Source: Methylobacterium sp. GXS13 (GTDB lineage Bacteria; Pseudomonadota; Alphaproteobacteria; Rhizobiales; Beijerinckiaceae). From it: 64,000 bases of DNA. The stretch is taken from contig NZ_LKKO01000047.1 in the NCBI RefSeq assembly GCF_001455965.1, forward strand, positions 62,001 through 126,000. Direction: 5' to 3'. The notes under the pieces are model-generated. The model did not search any database. It was not told the DNA's origin and worked only from the letters and a program-made list of their open reading frames with translations. Positions 53,371-61,831 of this stretch are shown here, piece after piece (position 1 is the first letter of the stretch; the number at the start of each line of letters is the position of its first letter). Made by a program: the position numbers and the translations under genes.

Positions 53371-56046
53371 ATGAACGCCATACTGCCGAGGACGACGATC
53401 GCGCGGTCCGCCGAGGTCGATCACGATCCGGCCGAGACGCAGGATTGGCTGGCCGCCCTCGAATCCCTGTTCCGCACCGAAGGCGCGGCCCGGGCGCGAT
53501 TCATCCTCGACCGGCTGGAGCGGCGCTCGAAGGAGATCGGCATCCTCGACGAAGCCCTGCCCTATTCGCCCTACCGCAACACCATCGCGCTGGAGAAGCA
53601 GCCGCGCTACCCGGGCGACCTCGACATCGAGGAGCGGCTCACCTCGATCATGCGCTGGAACGCGCTCGCCATGGTGGTGCGCGCCAACATGGCTTACGGC
53701 GAGCTTGGTGGGCACGTGGCGAGCTACGCCTCGGCGGCTGAGCTGTTCGAGGTCGGGTTCAACCACTTCTTCAAGGGCGGTGCGGACGGCGACCTCGTCT
53801 ACTTCCAGCCGCATTCGGCGCCGGGGGTCTACGCCCGGGCCTTCCTGGAAGGGCGGCTCTCCGAGGAGCAGCTGAAGCATTACCGCCAGGAGATCGCCGG
53901 CGACGGCCTCTGCTCCTATCCGCATCCCTGGCTGATGCCGGATTTCTGGCAGGTGCCCACCGGCTCGATGGGCATCGGCCCGATCCACGCGGTCTACCAG
54001 GCGCGGTTCATGCGCTATCTCGGGCATCGCGGCTTGGCCGACACCTCCGCCCGGCACGTCTGGGGCGTGTTCGGCGACGGCGAGATGGACGAGCCGGAAT
54101 CGATCGGCGGCCTGGCGCTCGCCGCCCGGGAGAAGCTCGACAACCTCACCTTCGTCATCAACTGCAACCTGCAGCGGCTGGACGGCCCGGTGCGCGGCAA
54201 CGGCCAGATCATCCAGGAGCTGGAGAGCCTGTTCCGGGGCGCGGGCTGGAACGTCATCAAGGTGCTGTGGGGCTCGGAGTGGGACGCGATCTTCGCCCGC
54301 GACACCAACCACGCCCTGCTGCGCCGCTTCGCCGACACCGTGGACGGCAAGTACCAGACGCTCGGCGCCAAGGACGGCGCCTACAACCTCGCGCATTTCT
54401 TCGGGGAGGACGAGGAGGTCCGTGAACTGGTCGCGCATATGTCGGATGCCGATGTCGACCGGCTGAAGCGCGGCGGCCACGATTTCCGCAAGCTCTACGC
54501 CGCCTTCGCCGCCGCCAAGGCCACGAAGGGCCGGCCGACCGTGATCCTGGCCAAGACCAAGAAAGGTTACGGCATGGGCGGCGCGGGCGAATCGCGCATG
54601 ACCGCCCATCAGGCCAAGAAGCTCGACGTGGATGCGCTGCGCGCCTTCCGCGACCGTTTCGCCCTGCCGCTCTCCGACGCGCAGGTGGAAGGCCTGGCCT
54701 TCTACAAGCCGGCCGAGGATGGGGCCGAGATGCGCTACCTGCGCGAGCGCCGGGAGATGCCGGGCGGCGTGCTGCCGGCCCGCCGCCGCACCGCGCCGAC
54801 CGTGGCTGTGCCGCCGCTCTCGACCTATGCGGGCTTCGCCCTGGAGGCGGCCGGCAAGGAGATGTCGACCACCACGGCGGTGGTCCGTCTGTTCGGCAAC
54901 CTGCTGAAGCACAAGGATCTCGGGCCGCGCGTCGTCCCGATCGTCGCCGACGAGGCGCGCACATTCGGCATGGCCAACCTGTTCCGGCAGGTCGGGATCT
55001 ACGCGCCGGAGGGGCAGCTCTACGAGCCGGAGGATGCCGGCTCGATGCTCTATTACCGCGAGGCGCGCGACGGGCAGCTGCTGGAAGAGGGCATCACCGA
55101 GGCCGGGGCGATCTCGTCCTGGACCGCGGCGGCCACCGCCTACAGCGTCCACGGCCTGTCGATGCTGCCGTTCTACATCTACTACTCGATGTTCGGCTTC
55201 CAGCGGGTCGGCGACCTGATCTGGGCGGCGGCCGACCAGCGCGCCCGCGGTTTTTTGATTGGCGCCACGGCGGGCCGCACCACGCTCGGCGGCGAGGGCC
55301 TGCAGCACCAGGACGGCTCGAGCCACCTCGCCGCCGCCGGCATCCCGAACTGCCGGGCCTATGACCCGGCCTTCGCCTACGAGATGGCGGTAATCGTCGA
55401 TCGCGGCGCCCGGGCGATGATGGAAGAGGGCGAGGACGCCTTCTACTACCTCACCGCCATGAACGAGAACTACGCCCAGCCCTCCATGCCGGAGGGGGCC
55501 GAGGCCGGCATCCTGAAGGGGATGTACCGCCTGTCGGGGCCGGATTCGGAGACCACCGCGGTGCGGCTGCTGGGCTCGGGCGCGATCCTGCCCGAGGTGA
55601 TCGCGGCCGCCGGACTGCTGGCGCAGGATTGGGGCATTGCCGCCGAGCTGTTCAGCGTCACCAGCTTCAGCGAGCTGGCCCGCGACGCCCGCGAGGCCGA
55701 GCGTCAGGCGATGCTCCACCCCGAGTCCGAGGCGCCGGTGAGCCACGTAGCCGCCCTGCTGCCGGGCGCGACCCCGATCGTGGCGGCGACCGACTACGTC
55801 CGGGCCTATCCGCAGCTGATCGCTTCCTATGTCGGCGCCCGGTTCGTAACGCTCGGCACCGACGGGTTCGGCCGCAGCGACACCCGCAACGCGCTCCGCC
55901 GCTTCTTCGAGGTGGACCGGCAGCACGTGGTGGTCGCGGCCCTCCACGCGCTCGCCGAGGCCGGCACAGTGCCCCGCGTCACGGTCGCCGAGGCGATCCG
56001 GCGCTACGGCATCGACGCCGACACGCCGGCGCCCTGGACGATCTGA
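53371..56046 (+). CDS. aceE: Pyruvate dehydrogenase E1 component, homodimeric type AceE
   Basis: An 891-residue thiamine-diphosphate enzyme, the full size of E. coli-type AceE. The ATG at 53371 begins a short polar leader before DWLAALESLFRTEGAARARF. YQPHSAPGVYARAFLEGRLS, the HRGLADTSARHVWGVFGDGE block, and the ThDP motif running from GDGEMDEPES to NCNLQRLDG are clear. VKGYGMG-type KTKKGYGMGGAGESRM closes the first part. The transketolase-like second half has IVADEARTFGMANLFRQVGI and GGEGLQHQDGSSHL. It decarboxylates pyruvate and acetylates the lipoyl group of E2. Most alphaproteobacteria use PdhA/PdhB instead. First gene of aceE-aceF-lpdA. Confidence 0.96.
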   Translation: MNAILPRTTIARSAEVDHDPAETQDWLAALESLFRTEGAARARFILDRLERRSKEIGILDEALPYSPYRNTIALEKQPRYPGDLDIEERLTSIMRWNALAMVVRANMAYGELGGHVASYASAAELFEVGFNHFFKGGADGDLVYFQPHSAPGVYARAFLEGRLSEEQLKHYRQEIAGDGLCSYPHPWLMPDFWQVPTGSMGIGPIHAVYQARFMRYLGHRGLADTSARHVWGVFGDGEMDEPESIGGLALAAREKLDNLTFVINCNLQRLDGPVRGNGQIIQELESLFRGAGWNVIKVLWGSEWDAIFARDTNHALLRRFADTVDGKYQTLGAKDGAYNLAHFFGEDEEVRELVAHMSDADVDRLKRGGHDFRKLYAAFAAAKATKGRPTVILAKTKKGYGMGGAGESRMTAHQAKKLDVDALRAFRDRFALPLSDAQVEGLAFYKPAEDGAEMRYLRERREMPGGVLPARRRTAPTVAVPPLSTYAGFALEAAGKEMSTTTAVVRLFGNLLKHKDLGPRVVPIVADEARTFGMANLFRQVGIYAPEGQLYEPEDAGSMLYYREARDGQLLEEGITEAGAISSWTAAATAYSVHGLSMLPFYIYYSMFGFQRVGDLIWAAADQRARGFLIGATAGRTTLGGEGLQHQDGSSHLAAAGIPNCRAYDPAFAYEMAVIVDRGARAMMEEGEDAFYYLTAMNENYAQPSMPEGAEAGILKGMYRLSGPDSETTAVRLLGSGAILPEVIAAAGLLAQDWGIAAELFSVTSFSELARDAREAERQAMLHPESEAPVSHVAALLPGATPIVAATDYVRAYPQLIASYVGARFVTLGTDGFGRSDTRNALRRFFEVDRQHVVVAALHALAEAGTVPRVTVAEAIRRYGIDADTPAPWTI

Positions 56047-56061
56047 GTCATCCAACCCGCA

Positions 56062-56174
56062 CCCTCATCCTGAGGTAGCGCAGCGAAGCGGAGCCCTCGA
56101 ACGAGTCCTCCAGCCGGCCGCGCGGTCCCTGGAGCCCTCCTTCGAGGCTGCTGCGCAGCACCTCAGGATGAGGG
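56062..56174. repeat. Imperfect palindromic repeat between aceE and aceF
   Basis: A 15-bp perfect terminal inverted repeat (56062-56076 and 56160-56174) bounds a longer imperfect hairpin in which AGCGCAGC and CTCGAAGGAGG-type segments pair. The terminal sequence CCTCATCCTGAGGT is typical of an interspersed repeat in Methylobacterium. It occupies most of the 235-base gap and would be transcribed in the pdh mRNA, where it could lower expression of the downstream genes or protect the upstream message. Confidence 0.75.
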
Positions 56175-56281
56175 GAGTGGGTGGGGGATCCCCCGGAAGT
56201 CACAGACGCCTCGCGAGGCCTGCCCCCGGACCTCGCCCCCAAAAAACATCCGCCCACGACAAGCCACGGAAACCCGCCCGC

Positions 56282-57691
56282 ATGAGCGCCGCGCTGCAGA
56301 TCGCCCTCCCGGATATCGGCGACTACCGGGACGTGCCGGTGATCGAACTCCTGGTGAAGCCGGGCGACCGCCTCGCCGTGGACGACCTGATCCTCAGCAT
56401 CGAATCCGACAAGGCGACCATGGAGGTCCCCTCCCCGGTGGCCGGCACCGTGCGGGAATTGCTGGTCGCAGTGGGCTCGAAGGTCTCGGAGGGCACGCCG
56501 ATCCTTATGGTCGAGCCGGCAGAGGGCGGTGAGGCGTCACCGCTGCCTCCCCCTCCCCCCTCTGCGGGGGAGGGTACCCTGCGCAGCAGGGGGGGAGAGG
56601 GGCAGCGCGACGATGCGGGTTTCACACCTGTCGTGACTCTTCCGGATACCGCGCTCCCCTCTCCCGACCCCCTTCGGGGGCCACCCTCCCCCGCAGAGGG
56701 GGGAGGAAGCGCGCATGGCATATCAGAAGCGGGCCTTCCCCCGGCCGCGCCGTCGAACGACGATCAGCGGCCCGTCACGTCGGGCGACGTCCACGCCAGC
56801 CCGTCGGTGCGCCTGCTCGCCCGCGAACTCGGGATCACCCTCGACCGGGTGCCCGCCACAGGCCCCAAGGGACGGATCCTGCGTGAGGACCTGCACGCCT
56901 TCGTCAAGGCGGCGCTCCAGGCCCCAGCCCAGGCCCAGGCCGCGCCCCTGTTCATCGGCGCCGGCCTGCCGCCCTGGCCGCAGGTGGATTACGAAAAGTT
57001 CGGTCCGGTGCGGCGGGAGCCCCTGTCGCGGATCCAGACGATCTCCGGCGCCAATCTCAGCCGCAACTGGCTGACCATCCCGCACGTGACCAATTTCGAC
57101 CGGGCCGACGTCACCCAGATCGAGGCGTTCCGGGTCGGGCTCAACACGGAGACGCGCACGCCGCCGGCGCGGGTCACCATGGTCGCCTTCCTGATCAAGG
57201 CCGCCGCCCTCGCGCTGCGGGCCTATCCGCGCTTCAACACATCCCTGGAAGGCTCCGACCTCGTCCTCAAGGACTACGTCCATATCGGCTTCGCGGTGGA
57301 TACCCCGAAGGGCCTGATGGTGCCGGTGGTGCGCGACTGCGACCGCAAGGGCCTGATCGCGATCGCTACCGAGATGGCGGCGCTCGCCGACAAGGCCCGG
57401 GCCGGGAATCTCTCGGGCGCGGACATGCAGGGCGGGTGCTTCTCGGTCTCGTCGCTCGGCGGCATCGGCGGCGACGGTTTTACCCCGATCATCAACGCCC
57501 CCGAGGTCGCGATTTTGGGCGCGGCGCGCTCGCGCACGGAGGCGGTCTGGGACGGAAAAGCCTTCCAGCCGCGGCTGATCCTGCCGCTCAGCCTGTCCTG
57601 GGACCACCGGGTGGTGGACGGCGTCGCCGCCGCCCGCTTCCTCGGCCACATCGCGTCGGTCCTGTCGGACCTGCGCCGGGCGCTGTTGTGA
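56282..57691 (+). CDS. aceF: Dihydrolipoamide acetyltransferase E2, AceF
   Basis: A 469-residue enzyme. The lipoyl domain covers about residues 1-80, with the lipoylated Lys at about 44 in IESDKATMEVPSP. A long linker follows; its residues about 90-142 are encoded by a palindromic repeat and read as low-complexity Pro/Gly sequence (PLPPPPPSAGEGT). The subunit-binding domain is near 170-205 (ASPSVRLLARELGITLDRVP). The catalytic domain has RKLI-type core ending SLSWDHRVVDGVAAARFLGH, with the catalytic His and Asp. It passes the acetyl group to CoA. One lipoyl domain only, unlike E. coli AceF (three). Downstream of aceE, with lpdA 400 bases further on. Confidence 0.95.
   Translation: MSAALQIALPDIGDYRDVPVIELLVKPGDRLAVDDLILSIESDKATMEVPSPVAGTVRELLVAVGSKVSEGTPILMVEPAEGGEASPLPPPPPSAGEGTLRSRGGEGQRDDAGFTPVVTLPDTALPSPDPLRGPPSPAEGGGSAHGISEAGLPPAAPSNDDQRPVTSGDVHASPSVRLLARELGITLDRVPATGPKGRILREDLHAFVKAALQAPAQAQAAPLFIGAGLPPWPQVDYEKFGPVRREPLSRIQTISGANLSRNWLTIPHVTNFDRADVTQIEAFRVGLNTETRTPPARVTMVAFLIKAAALALRAYPRFNTSLEGSDLVLKDYVHIGFAVDTPKGLMVPVVRDCDRKGLIAIATEMAALADKARAGNLSGADMQGGCFSVSSLGGIGGDGFTPIINAPEVAILGAARSRTEAVWDGKAFQPRLILPLSLSWDHRVVDGVAAARFLGHIASVLSDLRRALL
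56552..56706. repeat. Palindromic repeat inside the aceF reading frame
   Basis: The arms 56552-56575 and 56683-56706 are perfect 24-bp reverse complements and enclose 107 bases with smaller GC-rich hairpins. The length of the whole element keeps the frame of aceF open, and it encodes the low-complexity part of the E2 linker. The arm sequence, a CCCTCCCCCGCAGAGG type, resembles the GC-rich repeats between aceF and lpdA. Confidence 0.85.
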
Positions 57692-57788
57692 CGGCGATGC
57701 TGGGTGAGCGCCCCTCTCCTCCCCCCTGCGGGCTAACGGATTCACGCATCGTTCCGACGGCAAGCGTTTAAAGCACCGCGCTTTTCCC

Positions 57789-57891
57789 CTCCCCCTTGCG
57801 GGGAGGGGCAAGGGGTGGGGGTGGTGCAGGATCGAGCCTCACGGTGCCGTTTGAACCACCCCCACCTCCAACTCTTTCCCGCAAGGGGGAG
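57789..57891. repeat. Palindromic repeat, first copy
   Basis: Outer arms 57789-57802 and 57878-57891 are perfect 14-bp reverse complements. Inner arms 57814-57825 and 57855-57866 (GGTGGGGGTGGT and its complement) are perfect over 12 bp. The nested arms form a long branched hairpin. A related copy follows within 50 bases. Confidence 0.85.
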
Positions 57892-57936
57892 GAGAGCTCG
57901 TCCCGCCTTCCGCGAGCCGATGTGTGAATATCCTAG

Positions 57937-58039
57937 CCCCTGCGGGGAGGCGTTGGAGGTGGGGGTGGTGCCGGAAGAGGCGCAGCGGTGCCGCCTGCAC
58001 CACCCCCACCCCTGATCCCTCCCCGCAAGGGGGAGGGGA
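57937..58039. repeat. Palindromic repeat, second copy
   Basis: Shares the inner arm sequence of the first copy, extended to 14 bp (57958-57971 with 57997-58010). The outer arms are partly degenerate (around 57937-57950 and 58018-58036). Presence of two adjacent copies suggests duplication or two insertions. Confidence 0.8.
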
Positions 58040-58097
58040 AAACCCTGGCAGCCCCGATGCCTTCCGCCCATCCCCCTAGACTGTGATCGACGCCGCC

Positions 58098-59780
58098 ATG
58101 CCCGAGACCCGCGAAATCCGCGTCCCCGATATCGGCGATTTTTCCGGCGTGCCGGTGATCGAGATCCCGGTGGCGCCGGGCGAGACGATCGCCCGCGACC
58201 AGACCCTGCTCATCGTCGAATCCGACAAGGCGACCCTCGACATCCCCTCCCCGGTCGCCGGCCGGCTGGTGGAGATGCTGGTCGGCCTCGGCGACACCGT
58301 CTCGGCCGGGACGCTGATCGCCCGGGTGGCCGTGGAGACCGAGACGACCGCCCCAGTGGCGGCCCCCGCCGCCGCGCCGACGGACGAATCCTGCGATGTC
58401 CTTGTGATCGGCGGCGGGCCCGGCGGCTACGCGGCGGCGTTCCGGGCCGCGGATCTCGGGCAACGCGTGATCCTGGTGGAGCGCGAGGCGACGCTCGGCG
58501 GCGTCTGCCTGAATGTCGGGTGCATCCCCTCAAAAGCGCTGCTGCACGTCGCCGCCGTGACCGAGGAGGCCGGGCGGCTCGCCGCCCACGGGATCAGCTT
58601 CGGTGCGCCGACGATCGATCTCGACAAGCTGCGGGCGTTCAAGGCCGGGACGGTGCGGCGCCTGACCGATGGGCTCAGCCACATGGCGCGCCAGCGCAAG
58701 GTCGAGGTCCTGCGCGGCACAGCCCGCTTCACCGGGCCGAACGCCGTCGCGGTGGCGTTGCAGGCGGGTGGCAGCCGCGCCGTCGCGTTCCGAAGCGCCA
58801 TCGTGGCGGCGGGCTCGTCCCCGGTCAGCCTGCCGATGCTGCCCGATGACCCACGGATCGTGAATTCCACGGGCGCGCTGGAGCTGCCCTTCGTGCCCCG
58901 CCGCCTGCTGGTGATCGGCGGCGGCATCATCGGCCTGGAGATGGCCACGGTCTACAGCGCGCTCGGCGCCCGGGTCGACGTGGTCGAGCGCCTGCCGAAC
59001 CTCCTGGAGGGGGTGGACCGGGACCTCGTGGCGGTCTGGACCAAGCGCAACGCCCACCGGTTCGACCGGATCCGCACCGGGGCGGAGGTCGTTTCCGCCA
59101 GTGCGACACCCGAAGGCATCGCCGTGACGCTCGCGGGCGAGGCGGAGCCCCAGGTCTACGACCTCGTGCTCCAGGCGGCGGGCCGCCGGCCGAACGGCGA
59201 TGCGCTGGGCCTCGATGCGGCCGGTGTCGCCGTGGAGCGTGGCTTCGTGCCGGTGGATTCGCAGATGCGCACCAGCGTGCCGCACATCCTGGCGGTGGGC
59301 GATCTCGTCGGGCAGCCGATGCTGGCCCACAAGGCGGTGCATCAGGGCCACGTCGCCGCCGAGGTGGCCGCCGGCCACAAGGCTGGGTTCGATGCCGCCG
59401 TGATCCCGTCGGTGGCGTATACCGATCCCGAGATCGCCTGGGCCGGCCTCACGGAGATTACCGCCAAGGCGGCCGGGCGGGCGGTCGAGGTGGCGCGCTT
59501 TCCCTGGGCGGCCTCGGGCCGGGCCATCGCCAACGGCGCCGATTACGGCCTCACCAAGCTGCTGTTCGACGCGCAGACCCAGCGGATCGTCGGCGGCGCC
59601 ATCGTCGGACCGAGCGCGGGCGACATGCTCGGCGAGATCGTGCTCGCCATCGAGATGGGCGCCGACGCCACCGACATCGGCCGGACGATCCACCCGCACC
59701 CGACGCTCGGCGAGACCATCGGGCTCGCGGCCGAGGCGGCGCTCGGCCTCTGCACCGACCTGCCGCCCGCGCGCCGGTAG
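58098..59780 (+). CDS. lpdA: Dihydrolipoyl dehydrogenase E3 with N-terminal lipoyl domain
   Basis: A 560-residue flavoprotein if started at the ATG at 58098; a GTG at 58083 adds five residues. The first 80 residues are a lipoyl domain whose Lys (about 44, in VESDKATLDIPSP) aligns without gaps with that of AceF, supporting this start. After an Ala/Pro linker the FAD motif VLVIGGGPGGYAAAFRAADL and the redox disulfide GGVCLNVGCIPSKALL follow. The NAD domain has LLVIGGGIIGLEMATVYSAL, and the active-site HPHPTLGE is near the end. It reoxidises dihydrolipoamide using NAD+. Third gene of the pyruvate dehydrogenase set, after a gap filled by repeats. Confidence 0.95.
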   Translation: MPETREIRVPDIGDFSGVPVIEIPVAPGETIARDQTLLIVESDKATLDIPSPVAGRLVEMLVGLGDTVSAGTLIARVAVETETTAPVAAPAAAPTDESCDVLVIGGGPGGYAAAFRAADLGQRVILVEREATLGGVCLNVGCIPSKALLHVAAVTEEAGRLAAHGISFGAPTIDLDKLRAFKAGTVRRLTDGLSHMARQRKVEVLRGTARFTGPNAVAVALQAGGSRAVAFRSAIVAAGSSPVSLPMLPDDPRIVNSTGALELPFVPRRLLVIGGGIIGLEMATVYSALGARVDVVERLPNLLEGVDRDLVAVWTKRNAHRFDRIRTGAEVVSASATPEGIAVTLAGEAEPQVYDLVLQAAGRRPNGDALGLDAAGVAVERGFVPVDSQMRTSVPHILAVGDLVGQPMLAHKAVHQGHVAAEVAAGHKAGFDAAVIPSVAYTDPEIAWAGLTEITAKAAGRAVEVARFPWAASGRAIANGADYGLTKLLFDAQTQRIVGGAIVGPSAGDMLGEIVLAIEMGADATDIGRTIHPHPTLGETIGLAAEAALGLCTDLPPARR

Positions 59781-59934
59781 CCCCGGCCTCGACCCAAAGG
59801 CCGAGGTTGGGTAAACGTTCGCCCGCGAAGCCGGACGCGCCCGACGCGGCGTCAGACCAACAGGACGCCTCCACCCGGGGGGATTCGGGCCGAGACGATG
59901 CGGTGGACCGAATTACGCTCTCCGGGGATTCCCG

Positions 59935-60612
59935 ATGCCCAGACTCACCTTCGCCGCCCTTGATCCGCGGGCGGTCCGGCGCTGCGTCGCCTTCCTGGTC
60001 CGGCGGGACTGGGCGCTCCATCTCGGCCTCGCGGCGGCGCTGGCGGGCCTTCCGATGAGGCCGTCGGCCGTCGCCGCGGAGGCTCCGGCCGCGACCCAGC
60101 CGCAGGCCGCGCTGATCGCCGCGCTGCAGGGCCGCGTGCTGGCGGCCCACAGCGCGACCCTGGCGCTGGAGAGCTGGTGCGCGGACCACAAGCTCGCCGG
60201 CGATCCACATCTGGTCGCCCGGCGCATGGACGTGGCCGACAAGCCGCTGAGCCCCGCCCAACGCGCCCGCCTGGCGATCGGCCCCGACGAGCCGGTGCGG
60301 TACCGCCGGGTCCGGCTGGCCTGCGGCGACCGGGTCCTGTCGGAGGCCGACAACTGGTACGTCCCGGCGCGCCTGACGCCCGAGATGAACGCCACCCTGG
60401 ACGGCACCCGCACGCCCTTCGGCCGGGTGGTGCGCCCGCTGGAGCCGACCCGGCAGACCATCGCGGTCCGCCCGTTCCCGCAGGCGGCGGCGACAGGCCC
60501 CGACGACCCGCTGTTCGAGATCGACGCCGTGCTCTCCACCGGCGCCGGCCAGCCGTTCTGCGAGGTCGCCGAGACCTATCTGGGCGGTGCACTGCCGGAA
60601 GCTTCGCGGTAA
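59935..60612 (+). CDS. Hypothetical protein, possibly chorismate-lyase-like
   Basis: A 225-residue protein with a hydrophobic or signal-like segment near residues 28-48 (LHLGLAAALAGLPMRPSAVA). The core resembles the UbiC/chorismate-lyase fold by eye: RYRRVRLACGDRVLSEADNW then YVPARLTPEMNATLDGT and FGRVVRPLEP, where NWYVP and PFGR recall the substrate-binding part. If exported, it is unlikely to act in ubiquinone synthesis. Two Cys are present. Cotranscription with lpdA is possible (154 bases apart). The family call is tentative. Confidence 0.6.
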   Translation: MPRLTFAALDPRAVRRCVAFLVRRDWALHLGLAAALAGLPMRPSAVAAEAPAATQPQAALIAALQGRVLAAHSATLALESWCADHKLAGDPHLVARRMDVADKPLSPAQRARLAIGPDEPVRYRRVRLACGDRVLSEADNWYVPARLTPEMNATLDGTRTPFGRVVRPLEPTRQTIAVRPFPQAAATGPDDPLFEIDAVLSTGAGQPFCEVAETYLGGALPEASR

Positions 60613-60647
60613 GAGAGCCTCAAACGGCCGGTTCGGGAGGAACGAGG

Positions 60648-61046
60648 ATGCGTCGCGCGGTCTTGGCTTTGCTCGCTTCGATGCTGGTCATCGGCCCGGC
60701 CCTGGCCGCCGATCCGGCCGGCCTCTGGCTCACCGAGACCGGCAGTTCCCGGGTGAAGGTCACCCCCTGCGGTGGCGGCTATTGCGGCACCATCGTCAGC
60801 GCCCCCGGCAAGGCCCTCGACGCCAAGAACCCGGACCCAGCGCTACGCAACCGCAGCGTCGTCGGGGTGCAGATCCTCGACGCAAGGCAGGCGGATGGGG
60901 CCGGCTATAGCGGCTCGCTCTACAATCCGAACGACGGAAAGACCTATTCCGGCGCGCTGCGGCTGACCGGCCCGAACGCGCTGGAAGTCTCCGGCTGCGT
61001 GATGAGCGTGTTCTGCAAGCGCCAGACGTGGACCCGGGTGAATTGA
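60648..61046 (+). CDS. DUF2147 domain-containing secreted protein
   Basis: A 132-residue exported protein, with GGGAGG upstream of the ATG at 60648. The signal peptide (RRAVLALLASMLVIGPALA) is cleaved before ADPAG. The mature domain is typical DUF2147: GLWLTETGSSRVKVTPCGGG then YCGTIVSAP, and GSLYNPNDGKTYSGALRLTG, closing with GCVMSVFCKRQTW. Four Cys in the mature part may form disulfides in the periplasm. The function of the family is unknown; some members respond to envelope stress. Confidence 0.88.
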   Translation: MRRAVLALLASMLVIGPALAADPAGLWLTETGSSRVKVTPCGGGYCGTIVSAPGKALDAKNPDPALRNRSVVGVQILDARQADGAGYSGSLYNPNDGKTYSGALRLTGPNALEVSGCVMSVFCKRQTWTRVN

Positions 61047-61088
61047 CGCGGAGGCGGCAGGCTCACTGGCGGTGCCGACCGTCCTTTT

Positions 61089-61135
61089 AGAAGATCGTTC
61101 TCCCGTGCCTCCTGGTTGGGCAGGTGGGATCTTCT
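61089..61135 (+). terminator. Hairpin downstream of the DUF2147 gene
   Basis: An 8-bp outer stem (61089-61096 with 61128-61135) and shorter inner pairings lie 42 bases beyond the stop. There is a short T-run before it but none after it. It is a possible terminator or mRNA 3' structure. Confidence 0.4.
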
Positions 61136-61485
61136 GTCGGGATTCCAGTCGGCGACGCGACACATCACGCGTTCCCGCCAGTCTGTCGCAAAGGCGGCCA
61201 GCTTTTCGGAATCGCAATGCCGGATCTGTCATCCAAGCCTGACCTCGTTCAAATCGCCGGCTTAATCGCTGGACGGCGATGAATGGTCTGAAACCAGCAA
61301 AGTGAATGGTCCGGCCTCCCTCGCGCACTCAAGCTTGGACAGAATATTATTCCCTCACACGACTGACCGGCAGGTATCTTAAAGGGCGAATACCGTTACA
61401 CGAGGGCGTGATTTATCGATTTACAGGGGATCGATTGCGCGCGACCGAAGTTCTTTGCCTCGACTCGACAGAGACAGGACTTCTC
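61136..61485. other. Intergenic region upstream of the small secreted protein
   Basis: A 350-base gap without a supportable gene. The frame of the downstream protein is open to 61306, but that portion lacks a ribosome site and reads unlike protein. AT-rich parts at 61335-61380 and 61400-61430 could hold its promoter. I see no known RNA element. Confidence 0.4.
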
Positions 61486-61761
61486 ATGACCAAGACGATT
61501 CTGGCCGCCACCCTCGCAACCTTCCTGGCCGCGCCGGCCTATGCCCAGGTGATTGAGACGCCGACCAGCACCGCTGTGGTTGTGCCGCCCGGTGCCCCCG
61601 GTGTTGTGACGCCGCAATCCAACGCGACCGGGGCCGAGGGCGCCATCACCTACTCGCCGACCGGACGGCCGGCGGATTCGATCTCCAACGATTCCGCCGC
61701 CGCCGGCAACGCCAACCAGCCCACGCAGGTCGCGCCGCAGGGCGGCGGCGGCGGGAAGTAG
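61486..61761 (+). CDS. Small secreted hypothetical protein, 91 residues
   Basis: A 91-residue exported protein starting at the ATG at 61486. The signal peptide (TKTILAATLATFLAAPAYA) is cleaved before QVIE. The mature part is low-complexity, rich in Pro, Thr, Asn and Gly (VVVPPGAPGVVTPQSNATGA), and ends in six Gly-type residues and Lys. It is probably disordered in the periplasm. No family recognised; similar short exported proteins abound in Methylobacterium. Confidence 0.7.
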   Translation: MTKTILAATLATFLAAPAYAQVIETPTSTAVVVPPGAPGVVTPQSNATGAEGAITYSPTGRPADSISNDSAAAGNANQPTQVAPQGGGGGK

Positions 61762-61775
61762 GCCGCACACCAAAC

Positions 61776-61810
61776 CTGAAACGGGTCGCGTCGGTGACGA
61801 CGCGGCCCGT
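61776..61810. terminator. Bidirectional intrinsic terminator between the secreted protein gene and alaS
   Basis: A 13-bp stem with one G-T pair (61778-61790 with 61795-61807) and a 4-base loop is flanked by A residues on the left and T residues on the right. It therefore has a T-run in both directions and sits between the convergent stops at 61761 and 61832. Confidence 0.75.
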
Positions 61811-61831
61811 TTTCGTAACTGCGGCGTCGCC

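Larger units (their letters stand above)
57692..58082. other. Repeat-filled gap between aceF and lpdA
   Basis: A 391-base stretch with no gene. Two palindromic elements fill most of it (entries at 57789 and 57937). No separate promoter for lpdA is apparent, so lpdA probably depends on transcription through the repeats or on a promoter hidden in the last 40 bases. Confidence 0.6.

Noticed and set aside
53287-56055. A 922-codon reverse open frame opposite aceE
   Set aside because: It mirrors aceE almost exactly, has no ribosome site or known domain, and its composition is that of an antisense shadow.
57689-58082. A CRISPR array in the repeat-rich gap
   Set aside because: The repeats are inverted, not regularly spaced direct repeats, and there are no uniform spacers or cas genes.
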